Source: Cyanobacteria bacterium OH_CBrB_359 (GTDB lineage Bacteria; Cyanobacteriota; Vampirovibrionia; Gastranaerophilales; Gastranaerophilaceae). Taken from it: a stretch of DNA of 64,000 nt. The stretch spans positions 496,001 through 560,000 of the forward strand of contig JAEZET010000004.1 in the NCBI GenBank assembly GCA_023433065.1, given 5' to 3'. The translations under genes and the position numbers were made by a program. Shown here piece after piece: positions 56,198 to 64,000 of the stretch. The notes under the pieces were generated by a model that searched no databases, was not told where the DNA came from, and saw nothing but the letters and a program-made list of their open reading frames with translations. Positions within the stretch are counted from its first letter, which is position 1; every line of letters begins with the position of its first letter.

Positions 56198-56593
56198 ATT
56201 ATAGTTTTTAATATTTTGAGCATGGTACTAAGAATCTATTACGCTGATTTTTAGTCAAAATGATGCAAAATTTTAATTAAATTACACAGGATTTTCTAAA
56301 TTTTCCAAAAGTAAAAAATAATTATTTAGTAAATTCCTGAAGAATTTTTATTATTTTGGATAATTTAATTTAAAAAAAATATTTTCTAGTTAAGGTCTAA
56401 AACATAAATTAATTAGGCTTTTCGGAGTTTGGATTATTCAATAGTGAGTAATTTTGAAAAATATTAATATTAATTTTTGTAAAAAAAAAACTAAATTTAC
56501 AAAAAATCGTTAAAGATATTAGCCAAAAAAAACGAATAAATTAATAAGGGAAAAGTTAGTTTTGATTCTTCAAAATAGAAAGGAAATAAAAAA
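56198..56593. other. 396-bp AT-rich leader region, no gene seen
   Basis: No coding frame, repeat array or clear hairpin is seen. It is extremely AT-rich with several A-runs (for example around 56481) and ends in a strong ribosome site (AAAGGA) before the ATG at 56594. The length suggests that the downstream gene has its own promoter. Confidence 0.5.
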
Positions 56594-58561
56594 ATGGCAG
56601 ACAACTTAAGTAACATAGGCAGTAATCCTGTCTATTCATTGACAGACACCCAATTAGAGGCACTCAAAAGTAGTAATCCAAACAAGATAGCAGAAATAGA
56701 ACAGGCTGCTGCTGATGGATTTGATGCAAATGAAATTATGAGTCTTGGGGTAGACGTTGCAATACAAATTGTAACAACAGGCAAATTATCCGGTTCAGAA
56801 TCTTTAGGAACCGACACGAACATAGACAAGGAAAAAACTGTAGCACTTCAACTGGAGATAGGAACCGTACAAAAAGAATACAAAGATGCGATTGCGTCAT
56901 CAGAAGGACTACAAGAAAAACTCGATGCTGCAGAAAAAGAATTTGATGACTCTAAAGATGCTTTAAGTAAGGCAGTAGAAGAAGTTGCAACAGATGCAAA
57001 GAAAGCAGCGGCAGAAGTCAATAAACAAATTGATTCTATAAAAAACAGAGCCAAAAGCGGTAAAATAACAAAAGAAGAAGCTCAAACATTACTTGGTGAT
57101 ATTGGTTTTGAAACTCCTGAGGGTCAAAAAAAGTTAAGTTCACTTGGTGATGTAGTTGAAGGAGTCGCTGATAAAATTTCTAATCTTAGCGATCTATATG
57201 CAGGCATTTCTAATATGATCGGAGATTTAGTATCTAAATATGGTGATTTTCTTGAAGTAGACTTGTCAACAATTTGTGTAAATACAGCAGGACAAATAGT
57301 TATAAACCAAGCTGGTACTGAAGGACCTGCAGAAACAGGCGCAGAAGGAATATCCGCCAGTGATGTAGCAAAATTTGCATCTATGACAACAGATGAATTG
57401 GCTGCAGCACTAGAAAAAGACTATCCTGAACTTTTAAGCGCTCTCCAAAGCAGTGCAGTAACAGCCGCAGCTACTACCGGTACTACAACTAATGCTACAA
57501 CAACTGGTGCAACAGCTACGACAGGTACTACAGCTACGACAGCTACTACAGGCACAACTGCTACAACTCCTACTACCGGAACAACAGGAACTACAGCTAC
57601 TACAGGTGCAACAGCAGCTACTTCAACTGCATTAACTTCAAAACAAGCTGCCCAAATCATTAAAGATTTGATTAGTAAACAAGCACAAGGTACAGGTGAT
57701 GCCTCAGCATTTGGTACAAAAGGCAACGGTGCTCAGGTTAACATATTAAACGGTATTACAATGGCTGACCTTACTGCAGGGGTAAAAAAATGCTGTACTC
57801 CACCACCTCCTCCACCAAGCAATTGTCAAGATCCTTATGAAGTAACTATCGATGGTGTAACATACCAGTTTATCCAAGATAATGGTGACGGCGCTTGGAA
57901 TACCGCAGATATATTTGGTATTAATGATAAAAAAGACAATATATTTGAATCTATGAAAAATGCAGATACCAATAAAGACGGTAAAGTAAGTGCAGAAGAA
58001 CTTCAAAAACAAGGAATTCGTCTAGTTGCAGTTGAAAACGGGCAATTACAAGTTGATGATAAATCAAAAGACTTCGACTTGTCTAAGGCAGATTCTATAA
58101 GCCTTTCCAGCTTGAAAAGCTCAAATGATAATGACGGCAATGTAGGTACTTTTGGTAATTTCAACTTGACACTTAAAGATGGCCGAGTCATTGAAGGAAA
58201 ACAAACATTTGAAGAATTGAGCACATTACAAAAATTATTTAAAGGTGTTAAAGAATTCTTCTCAAATGCTGCAGGCGCCGTGTATAACAAATTCTTATCA
58301 GGAATGTCAAAAAATGAATTCTATTCTAACATGGGTGAGCTTGCAGAACAAAGTAACATACTTGAACAAAAATCATTAAACTTTAAGATAAGAGAAACAG
58401 AATATTTGAAAGATTCTAGTTCCTTAAAAGTATCAAAAGCAATGAGTTCAAGTGAGATTTCTTCAGCACAACAGCCAAAACCAGAAGACAACGCTCCTCA
58501 AGTTGATAAAGAAGAACCTGAGTCAGAAGTTGATCCTCTCAAGAAAAAGAAGCCTTTGTAA
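56594..58561 (+). CDS. Thr-rich EF-hand/dockerin-like hypothetical protein
   Basis: Not recognised as a named family. The 655-aa product has no signal peptide (MADNLSNIGSNPVYS). Residues about 85-170 form a coiled coil. A Thr/Ala/Gly-only tract spans about 289-346. Then 'KKCCTPPPPPPSNCQDP' (near 397-413), a unit starting 'YEVTIDGVTYQF' with a degenerate dockerin-type loop (QDNGDGAWNTAD, Asp432/Asp439), and a full EF-hand at 458-469 (DTNKDGKVSAEE). A helical tail ends in 'DPLKKKKPL'. The strong ribosome site and terminator indicate good expression. The calcium loops and low-complexity linker match the preceding M15 protein. A surface or secreted role is an inference. Confidence 0.82.
   Translation: MADNLSNIGSNPVYSLTDTQLEALKSSNPNKIAEIEQAAADGFDANEIMSLGVDVAIQIVTTGKLSGSESLGTDTNIDKEKTVALQLEIGTVQKEYKDAIASSEGLQEKLDAAEKEFDDSKDALSKAVEEVATDAKKAAAEVNKQIDSIKNRAKSGKITKEEAQTLLGDIGFETPEGQKKLSSLGDVVEGVADKISNLSDLYAGISNMIGDLVSKYGDFLEVDLSTICVNTAGQIVINQAGTEGPAETGAEGISASDVAKFASMTTDELAAALEKDYPELLSALQSSAVTAAATTGTTTNATTTGATATTGTTATTATTGTTATTPTTGTTGTTATTGATAATSTALTSKQAAQIIKDLISKQAQGTGDASAFGTKGNGAQVNILNGITMADLTAGVKKCCTPPPPPPSNCQDPYEVTIDGVTYQFIQDNGDGAWNTADIFGINDKKDNIFESMKNADTNKDGKVSAEELQKQGIRLVAVENGQLQVDDKSKDFDLSKADSISLSSLKSSNDNDGNVGTFGNFNLTLKDGRVIEGKQTFEELSTLQKLFKGVKEFFSNAAGAVYNKFLSGMSKNEFYSNMGELAEQSNILEQKSLNFKIRETEYLKDSSSLKVSKAMSSSEISSAQQPKPEDNAPQVDKEEPESEVDPLKKKKPL
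57461..57630 (+). repeat. ACN/GGN triplet tract encoding a Thr/Ala/Gly linker
   Basis: A run of degenerate ACA/ACT/GCT/GGT triplets encodes almost only Thr, Ala and Gly (units such as 'TTGTTATTGTT'). The codons vary, so it is not a simple slippage array, but such tracts change length easily. Long Thr/Ala/Gly linkers are often flexible or O-glycosylated. Confidence 0.8.
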
Positions 58562-58578
58562 ACAAATCTGCAAATGCA

Positions 58579-58615
58579 AAAAAGGTCGATGATAGATGAT
58601 ATCATCGATCTTTTT
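58579..58615 (+). terminator. rho-independent terminator after the Thr-rich protein gene
   Basis: A 16-bp stem with one G-T pair (58579-58594 with 58600-58615; core GATGATA/TATCATC), 5-nt loop and a T5 run begins 18 bp after the stop codon at 58561. Confidence 0.88.
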
Positions 58616-58761
58616 ATAAGCAGATTTTTCCATTTATATGGTTTTTTAAATATATTTTGAAAATTGTTTACGGTGATTTGCAATTATTTTAAAATCTTTA
58701 TTTCCATAATCTTACTAGTTTATTATAATATTAAATGTATAGTAAAAATAAAGAAAAAATT

Positions 58762-60549
58762 ATGAATATTTTGGTAGTTTTTCCACCTTGCTCTTCTCCA
58801 ATAAGTCCATATTTATCAGTTCCATTGTTAGTTGGTCAGTTGGAAAGCGCCGGTTACAAAGCAACCTGTCTTGATTTAAATGCGGAATTTTTTTATTATA
58901 TTTTGCAAAAACCATTTTTAATGAATTCACTTCAAATGGCGGAAGAAATATTAAAATCTTTGCAGGCAAATCCTGAAAACAAATTATCTATACAGGATTT
59001 TGACGATTGTTCCTTAGAGGATAAAATCAAGATAATAAAGAGAGTTTACATAAAGCATGAATTGGCATATAACAAAAATTTGTATAAAAAAACAATAAAG
59101 GAAATAGATTCTGCCGTTGCTATAATGAAATCAGAAAAAGACTTTTACAATCCAAATAAGTTCAAAAAAGCACACAAAATTCTGGAAAATGCATTTAAAC
59201 TTGCAACTCTGCCTTATTGTCCTTGTGTATCAAGCTCTATAAAACTAAGAAAAGAATTATTTACGTTTAATTATAATGATATTAAATATCAATGTTTTAA
59301 TGAATCAATAAATCCATATATTAAATATTTTACAAAAAAAATTGAAGCAGGTGATTTTGATAACTATGACTATATAGCGTTATCCATACCGACTGTTAGG
59401 GAGTTATTACCCGCTTTGACACTAGCAAGATTATTAAAAGAAAAAATTAATACTAAAGTTGTCATGGGAGGCAATTTAGCAACACGTGTAAAAGATGCTT
59501 TCATTAACAATCCTGAAATATTCGATATTTTTATTGATGCTTTGTCTGTATGTGATGGTGAGGACTCCATTATTGAATTTGCAAAGTATGTTGAAGGTAA
59601 AATTGATATATCTGAGGTTTCAAATTTAATATACAAGAATAATGCAGGGCTGGTTATACAAAATGAATTAAGAATTTACAATGATATTCAAAACCGCGCT
59701 CTACCTTCTCTCAAAGGTTTAGATTTTACTAAGTATTGGGCGCCTGAAATTTATTTTACAATCCAAAGTTCTAAAGGTTGTTATTGGAATAAATGTACCT
59801 TTTGCGATTATAGTTACGGTAAGCCGGTTTATTCATTTTATTCAATTGATAAGCTAATAAATGAAATAATTTATTTGAAAAACACATACAATATTAAACT
59901 TTTTGAATTTATTGATGAAGCTTTAAGATTAGATTATTTTGAAAAATTTTGTGATAAATTGATTGAACTAAAATTAGATATAAAAATTTATTGCTTTTTC
60001 AGACTAGAAAAAGGATTTACGCAAGAATTGTTTGATAAATTCCATAAGGCCGGGGTTGTAGCCATCCAGTGGGGCTATGAAGCGACTTCGGAAAGAATTA
60101 TGAAACTAATGAATAAAGGTATTGATCCGAGCAAAAGACTTGAAATTTTAAAGATGTCTGCAAAAGCAGGTATTTGGAATAGGATTTTTGGAATAGCTCA
60201 ATTCCCGACAGAAACCGAAGACGAGATAATTCAAACGATTAATACAATTGCACAAAATGAAGATATTATTCATTCTTTTGCTTTAGGTAAATTTGAATTT
60301 TCCAGATATGCTCCATTGCTAGAAATGCAGCAGGAATTAAATATTAGTAGAGTAGTAGATTCGCAGGAATTTTCTCCGACATATGATTATATTGCTGACA
60401 AAAATTATGGCCCTAGAGCAGAAAAACTTTATGTTGAATTAAAAAAGAAAAATTCACACCAATTTTGGACTACATGTGGGCCGGATGAATATTTATTATA
60501 TTATTTATCTCGTTACCCGCTTAATGTGTTCAAAAAGATGAGAAAATAG
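58762..60549 (+). CDS. B12-binding-type radical SAM protein (paralogue 2)
   Basis: A 595-aa paralogue of the 10902 and 60657 proteins. The frame opens at 58735, but the ATG at 58762 begins exactly on the shared N-terminus 'MNILVVFPPCSSPISPYLSV', so it is preferred. The N-terminal Rossmann-like domain includes 'PLLVGQLESAGYKATCLDLN'. The barrel has Cys340, Cys345 and Cys348 (GCYWNKCTFC, Cx4Cx2C), 'LFEFIDEALRLDYFEKF', 'IQWGYEATSERIMKLMNKG' and 'GIAQFPTETEDE'. The canonical DxHxxG cobalamin motif is absent. It is followed by paralogue 3 at about 107 bp, then ATP-grasp genes. Substrate unknown. Confidence 0.87.
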   Translation: MNILVVFPPCSSPISPYLSVPLLVGQLESAGYKATCLDLNAEFFYYILQKPFLMNSLQMAEEILKSLQANPENKLSIQDFDDCSLEDKIKIIKRVYIKHELAYNKNLYKKTIKEIDSAVAIMKSEKDFYNPNKFKKAHKILENAFKLATLPYCPCVSSSIKLRKELFTFNYNDIKYQCFNESINPYIKYFTKKIEAGDFDNYDYIALSIPTVRELLPALTLARLLKEKINTKVVMGGNLATRVKDAFINNPEIFDIFIDALSVCDGEDSIIEFAKYVEGKIDISEVSNLIYKNNAGLVIQNELRIYNDIQNRALPSLKGLDFTKYWAPEIYFTIQSSKGCYWNKCTFCDYSYGKPVYSFYSIDKLINEIIYLKNTYNIKLFEFIDEALRLDYFEKFCDKLIELKLDIKIYCFFRLEKGFTQELFDKFHKAGVVAIQWGYEATSERIMKLMNKGIDPSKRLEILKMSAKAGIWNRIFGIAQFPTETEDEIIQTINTIAQNEDIIHSFALGKFEFSRYAPLLEMQQELNISRVVDSQEFSPTYDYIADKNYGPRAEKLYVELKKKNSHQFWTTCGPDEYLLYYLSRYPLNVFKKMRK

Positions 60550-60656
60550 GAATTACAGATAGATAATCTTTGCCTGTTTAATTCTTGTTTTGCTTAGTAA
60601 TTTGGTATAAAGTATTAGTAAATAAGTTTAGGAATTTAGAGAAGGATTAAGCGCCA

Positions 60657-62450
60657 ATGCGTGCATTACTAATATTTCCGCCATATGTATCTGCTAGCCG
60701 TAGTCCTTATCTTTCTGTTCCTCTCCTAGTGGGGCAATTGAGAGCTGAAAATATTGATGCTAAAGGACTTGACCTGAATCTCGAATTTAACAATGATATT
60801 ATAACGAGAAAAAATGTTGAAAATGCTATTGATAAACTTCATCGAATTTACGAACACATCGATGAACAAATTATGTCAGCACCTGAACTGTCAATAGATT
60901 TTCGCCCAAGTAAAACGGATTTTCAAAATAAGAAAAATTTAATAGAAAAACTTTTTAGTGATGAAAAACAGTCATTATTAAAACAAGTTACTCAAGACAT
61001 TGATGAAGCGGTTAAGTTTATTAAATTACTTCCTTATGATGATTGTATACCTAAAAATCCCATTACCAGTACAATTAACATAGCAAAAGAAATAATAGGA
61101 TTGTGTTACTACCCATCTTCATTTTATCAAGGGGGAAATTATTCTTTAAATTATAAGGATATAAAAAATTGGGCATATAATGTCGATGAAAATATTTACA
61201 TAGAATATTTTTCAAAAAAAGTGTCTGAAATTGCAAATGAAAATTATGATTTCATAGGTGTATCAATTCCATCTGAAGAGCAGTTTTTTGCTTCGTTCAC
61301 ACTACTGCGTCTACTAAAAGAAAAAACAAATTCGAGAATATTAGCAGGTGGGCATATTTTATATTCAAATCCAGATGTTTTGAAAAAATATCCAGATTTC
61401 TTTGATATATTTGCAGATGAAATCTTGATTGGGGAAGGAGAAACTTCTATCGTTCAATATGCGCATTATGTTGAGGGGAAATTACAGGCAGAAGAAGTTT
61501 CGGGATTAATGTATAGAGACAGTAATGGCATTATTCAAAAGAATGAAGTTAGAAAAATTGATAGCATAAATTTAATAAAAGAGCCGTCATACGAAGGCTA
61601 TAACTTAAACAAATATTGGAATAATTATATGTACTTGCCGGTACAGTTTACAAAAGGTTGCTATTGGCACAAGTGTGCATTTTGTACGGCATATATGGGG
61701 AAAGGATTCTATATGATTAGAACCCCCGAACAGGCAGTCGATATAATTGAAAACATGACAAAAAAATACAATATATATGCTTTTGAAATATTGGATGATG
61801 CTATTAATCCTCAATATTTTGATAAATTTGCGGATGAGATATTAAAAAGGAAGCTGAAAATTGTATATAATGCTTTTTTGCGCTTAGAAAATTTTACCCC
61901 AAAGCTTTTAAAAAAATTATATAAATCCGGTTTACGCGGTGCTTTTTGGGGGTATGAGGCTGAATCGAACCGGATAATAGAGCTTATGAACAAGGGGATA
62001 GATTTAAAAGAACGGAAAAATATACTAATTAATTCACATAAAATTGGAATCAAGAACTCAGTAGGCGTTATGCTTGGTTTCCCAACCGAAACAGAAGAAG
62101 AAATGAAGCAGACAGTAGATTTTTGTAATAAATATGATAAATATATAGATAGACTGCAAATGTTTTCTTTCCAGTTAAGGAAAAATTCTTTAATGTTGCT
62201 AAATCCTGATAAATATCAGATACATGAACATACAGATAAAGAAGAATTTTCATACACATATAAGTACGACGATCCTTTGATGCCAACAAGGATAAAGTAT
62301 TTGAAACAACTTCTGGATCTCAGGTTCAACCATCAATCAAAAGTATTTAGGAGAGTAAAACCTAAATATGAAAGTATGAAAGCAGCTTATGAAGCTATTA
62401 AAAAAGAATATGAGTCTGTTTACAAAATCAAATTGAAAAGTAAAAAATGA
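60657..62450 (+). CDS. B12-binding-type radical SAM protein (paralogue 3)
   Basis: The 597-aa product starts 'MRALLIFPPYVSASRSPYLS' and has the same two-domain layout. The iron-sulfur cysteines are Cys335, Cys340 and Cys343 (GCYWHKCAFC), again Cx4Cx2C. Further shared motifs are 'AFEILDDAINPQYFDKF', 'AFWGYEAESNRIIELMNKG' and 'VMLGFPTETEEE'. The C-terminus ends in a Lys/Glu-rich helical tail not seen in the other two. No DxHxxG motif. It lies between paralogue 2 and a TupA-like ATP-grasp gene in a same-strand run, suggesting that the cluster assembles or modifies one product. A duplicated pair with distinct tails may act on successive positions. Confidence 0.87.
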   Translation: MRALLIFPPYVSASRSPYLSVPLLVGQLRAENIDAKGLDLNLEFNNDIITRKNVENAIDKLHRIYEHIDEQIMSAPELSIDFRPSKTDFQNKKNLIEKLFSDEKQSLLKQVTQDIDEAVKFIKLLPYDDCIPKNPITSTINIAKEIIGLCYYPSSFYQGGNYSLNYKDIKNWAYNVDENIYIEYFSKKVSEIANENYDFIGVSIPSEEQFFASFTLLRLLKEKTNSRILAGGHILYSNPDVLKKYPDFFDIFADEILIGEGETSIVQYAHYVEGKLQAEEVSGLMYRDSNGIIQKNEVRKIDSINLIKEPSYEGYNLNKYWNNYMYLPVQFTKGCYWHKCAFCTAYMGKGFYMIRTPEQAVDIIENMTKKYNIYAFEILDDAINPQYFDKFADEILKRKLKIVYNAFLRLENFTPKLLKKLYKSGLRGAFWGYEAESNRIIELMNKGIDLKERKNILINSHKIGIKNSVGVMLGFPTETEEEMKQTVDFCNKYDKYIDRLQMFSFQLRKNSLMLLNPDKYQIHEHTDKEEFSYTYKYDDPLMPTRIKYLKQLLDLRFNHQSKVFRRVKPKYESMKAAYEAIKKEYESVYKIKLKSKK

Positions 62451-62502
62451 CAAATTAGTTGATTATGAAATATTTGGAATAACGGGGTGAGTTGATAATT
62501 AA

Positions 62503-63408
62503 ATGTTTTGGCAAAAGATAAAAAAATATAATAATGAATTTTTTGAGAAAATACCTCCGATATTATATCCGGTGTATTTAAAGAAAATTTATAAAGAAAA
62601 AATGGGGCATAGTTTAAATTTAAGAAATCCCAAACTTTTTACTGAAAAAATCCAATGGCTGAAACTGTATGATAATTTGCCTATAAAGGCTAGATTAGCT
62701 GACAAACTGCTAGCTCATGATTATGTAAGAGAAAAAATATCTGATATAAAATTTCCTGAATTATATACTGTTGCAGATTGTTTTGAAGATCTTGATTTCT
62801 CTTTGTGTCCAAATCAATTTGTAATCAAAACCAACCACGCATGGCGGCAGCTCGTATTTATTAGAGATAAAGAAAAAATTTTCAATAGTAAAGACAATTC
62901 TACATATATAATTATGCGAAATGCATTTAATTATTATCTGAAAATAAATCATGCTTTTAGTTCAGGATTTGAGCTTCAGTATAAAGATATAAAAAGAAAA
63001 GTTTATGCAGAAGAAAATATTTGCGATTCATTTTCAAATTATGATTTAAATTATAAAATACACTGTTTTAACGGAGAGCCAAAATTTATTGATTATTATA
63101 AAGTAAGTGTAGAAAAGGGACAAGAACACAGTTATATTACGGTTTATGATACAGACTGGAATAAGTTGGATTTTTATCACTCGGAGCCGCAATATCCCGG
63201 GGAGCCTATTGATAAGCCTATTACATTATCAAAAATGTTGGAATATGCAAAAGTTTTATCAAAAGATTTCAAATATGTAAGAGTGGATTTTATGCTAAAA
63301 GGAGAGGACATATATTTTTCTGAAATGACATTTACTCCTTCAAGTGGCTTTATTTTTTTTAATCCTCCAAAATATGATAAAATTTGGGGAAATTTATTAA
63401 AATTATAA
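62503..63408 (+). CDS. TupA-like ATP-grasp protein
   Basis: The 301-aa product matches the TupA-like ATP-grasp family found in polysaccharide and teichuronopeptide loci: 'LRNPKLFTEKIQWLKLYD' and 'LADKLLAHDYVREKI' near the N-terminus, 'QFVIKTNHAWRQLVFI' for the nucleotide-binding lysine, 'YAEENIC' for ATP contact, and 'YVRVDFMLKGEDIYFSEMTF' for the metal-binding acidic pair. TupA-type proteins are thought to join amino acids or sugars to a polymer, but the reaction here is unknown. It starts 52 bp after paralogue 3 and runs towards a PurD-like gene, so two ATP-grasp-related proteins share the neighbourhood. Confidence 0.83.
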   Translation: MFWQKIKKYNNEFFEKIPPILYPVYLKKIYKEKMGHSLNLRNPKLFTEKIQWLKLYDNLPIKARLADKLLAHDYVREKISDIKFPELYTVADCFEDLDFSLCPNQFVIKTNHAWRQLVFIRDKEKIFNSKDNSTYIIMRNAFNYYLKINHAFSSGFELQYKDIKRKVYAEENICDSFSNYDLNYKIHCFNGEPKFIDYYKVSVEKGQEHSYITVYDTDWNKLDFYHSEPQYPGEPIDKPITLSKMLEYAKVLSKDFKYVRVDFMLKGEDIYFSEMTFTPSSGFIFFNPPKYDKIWGNLLKL

Positions 63409-63490
63409 CCGATATTTTGAAAAAAGGATTGATAGTCAAAATGAATAATGTTAAAATAAATTATGAAAGGAATCTCTAATAGTATAAATT

Positions 63491-63631
63491 ATGTTTGATT
63501 TATTTAAAGGATTTTTTGAAGGTATGAGTGCTAATGCATCAGAAAATGTAAGTTCTGATGATGTATCTGCTTTTGATGCATTAATAAACGATACTCCTGA
63601 ATATGATTTGGTTGCGAAGGCTGCACAATAG
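63491..63631 (+). CDS. 46-aa hypothetical peptide in the ATP-grasp/radical SAM cluster
   Basis: No family is recognised. The frame encodes an amphipathic start (MFDLFKGFFEGMSANASENV) and an acidic middle with 'SAFDALINDTPEYDL', ending 'VAKAAQ'. No signal peptide. It lies 82 bp after the ATP-grasp gene and 63 bp before the PurD-like gene on the same strand. Its size and place are compatible with a modified-peptide precursor or a small carrier, but there is no Cys-rich or repeated core. An upstream AAAGGAA lies somewhat far from the ATG. Confidence 0.5.
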   Translation: MFDLFKGFFEGMSANASENVSSDDVSAFDALINDTPEYDLVAKAAQ

Positions 63632-63694
63632 CAATCTGAGTTCTAGTGCAATCATTCTTTAATAATATATTTTGTAATATATTAGGGATTAGTT

Positions 63695-64000
63695 ATGGGA
63701 AAAAGTATGAATTTATTTAAGAAAAAAAGCAAATCTTATAATATTTTTGTTTGGGGGGCATCACTCGAGTCTTATGCTCTGGTAAAGAAAATATCAGAAT
63801 CGAATAAAGTAAAAAATTTATATACTAACAATGATTTTTTTGCAGAACGTGAAGCAGGTTATAAGTTTTTTGCAAATCAAGAATCGGTAAGACAAGATAT
63901 TGGCTTGCTGCTTGATTTTGCAAAGAGAAAAGAAATAGATATCTTTATTTGTGACTGGAAACATAATACACAAGGTGTGATAGAAGCATTTGAGTCAATT
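63695..64000 (+). CDS. PurD-like (GARS-type) protein, N-terminal part only
   Basis: The first 102 codons are visible; the gene continues beyond the window. After 'MGKSMNLFKKKSKSYN' comes a Rossmann-like pre-ATP-grasp domain: 'IFVWGASLESYALVKKI', 'KVKNLYTNNDFFAEREAGYK' and 'IDIFICDWKHNTQGVIEAFE'. The layout is that of phosphoribosylamine-glycine ligase, where the first loop normally reads 'GSGGREHAL'; here it is GASLESYAL, and 'GPExPLxxG' is replaced. It is therefore a divergent paralogue rather than a normal purine enzyme. A good ribosome site (AGGGA) precedes the ATG. Confidence 0.6.
   Translation, partial: MGKSMNLFKKKSKSYNIFVWGASLESYALVKKISESNKVKNLYTNNDFFAEREAGYKFFANQESVRQDIGLLLDFAKRKEIDIFICDWKHNTQGVIEAFESI

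Noticed and set aside
57421..57726. 101-codon minus-strand frame rich in Val/Ala/Pro
   Set aside because: It is the reverse reading of the ACN/GGN tract that encodes the Thr/Ala/Gly linker.

Overview
The window is an AT-rich chromosomal segment of a Gram-negative bacterium. Outer-membrane genes are present (an LptD/OstA-like protein and a two-partner secretion pair with a giant filamentous adhesin) along with ordinary bacterial housekeeping genes. Low GC, an LktA-like adhesin, B12-type radical SAM paralogues and proteins starting with a 'SVSFGA'-type segment together suggest an uncultured gut lineage such as Gastranaerophilales (Melainabacteria/Vampirovibrionia). That placement is inference, not proof.

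Region 1 (about 1-8.9 kb) is housekeeping. A minus-strand run reads metG, prfB, grpE, dnaJ and a secreted beta-propeller-like protein cut by the window edge. prfB carries a classical +1 programmed frameshift, so its true start lies upstream of the simple open frame. Divergent from these are rph and glmS, a 52-codon gene whose ATG abuts the glmS stop, and convergent serB.

Region 2 (9-15.3 kb) holds a 62-aa peptide with five [GS]NG[IL]x pentads, a 334-aa acidic protein without a signal peptide, a strong bidirectional terminator, a B12-type radical SAM protein with a small coiled-coil partner, an alpha-glucan phosphorylase-like protein lacking the expected PLP lysine, and 5-formyltetrahydrofolate cyclo-ligase.

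Region 3 (15.3-22.9 kb) is envelope-related: a tiny membrane peptide, an EnvC-like M23 factor, an LptD/OstA-like protein, and an exported phospholipase D-family protein with accessory modules. It also holds tRNA-Ser(GGA), a zinc-ribbon-like small protein, a candidate structured RNA of about 183 nt, a lineage-type hypothetical protein and a decayed IS3-family element.

Region 4 (22.9-43.7 kb) is the two-partner secretion locus: an outer-membrane TpsB transporter and, divergently, a TpsA adhesin of about 6,240 residues. The adhesin carries three near-identical 255-bp tandem repeats, an embedded helical segment and a Trp/Thr-rich patch. Remnants of a Skp/OmpH-like gene follow.

Region 5 (44.1-53.8 kb) looks like a mannose/surface-glycan cluster: a trehalose-phosphatase-like HAD protein with an altered DxD motif, ManC, a GH130 protein overlapping a GT4-plus-helical-domain fusion, a UDP-galactopyranose-mutase-like flavoprotein and a GT-C membrane glycosyltransferase.

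Region 6 (53.8-64 kb) has an EF-hand/coiled-coil protein ending in an M15 peptidase domain, a Thr-rich EF-hand protein, two more B12-type radical SAM paralogues, a TupA-like ATP-grasp protein, a 46-aa peptide and the start of a PurD-like protein. All three radical SAM paralogues carry Cx4Cx2C rather than Cx3Cx2C. They are the best candidates here for undescribed chemistry.
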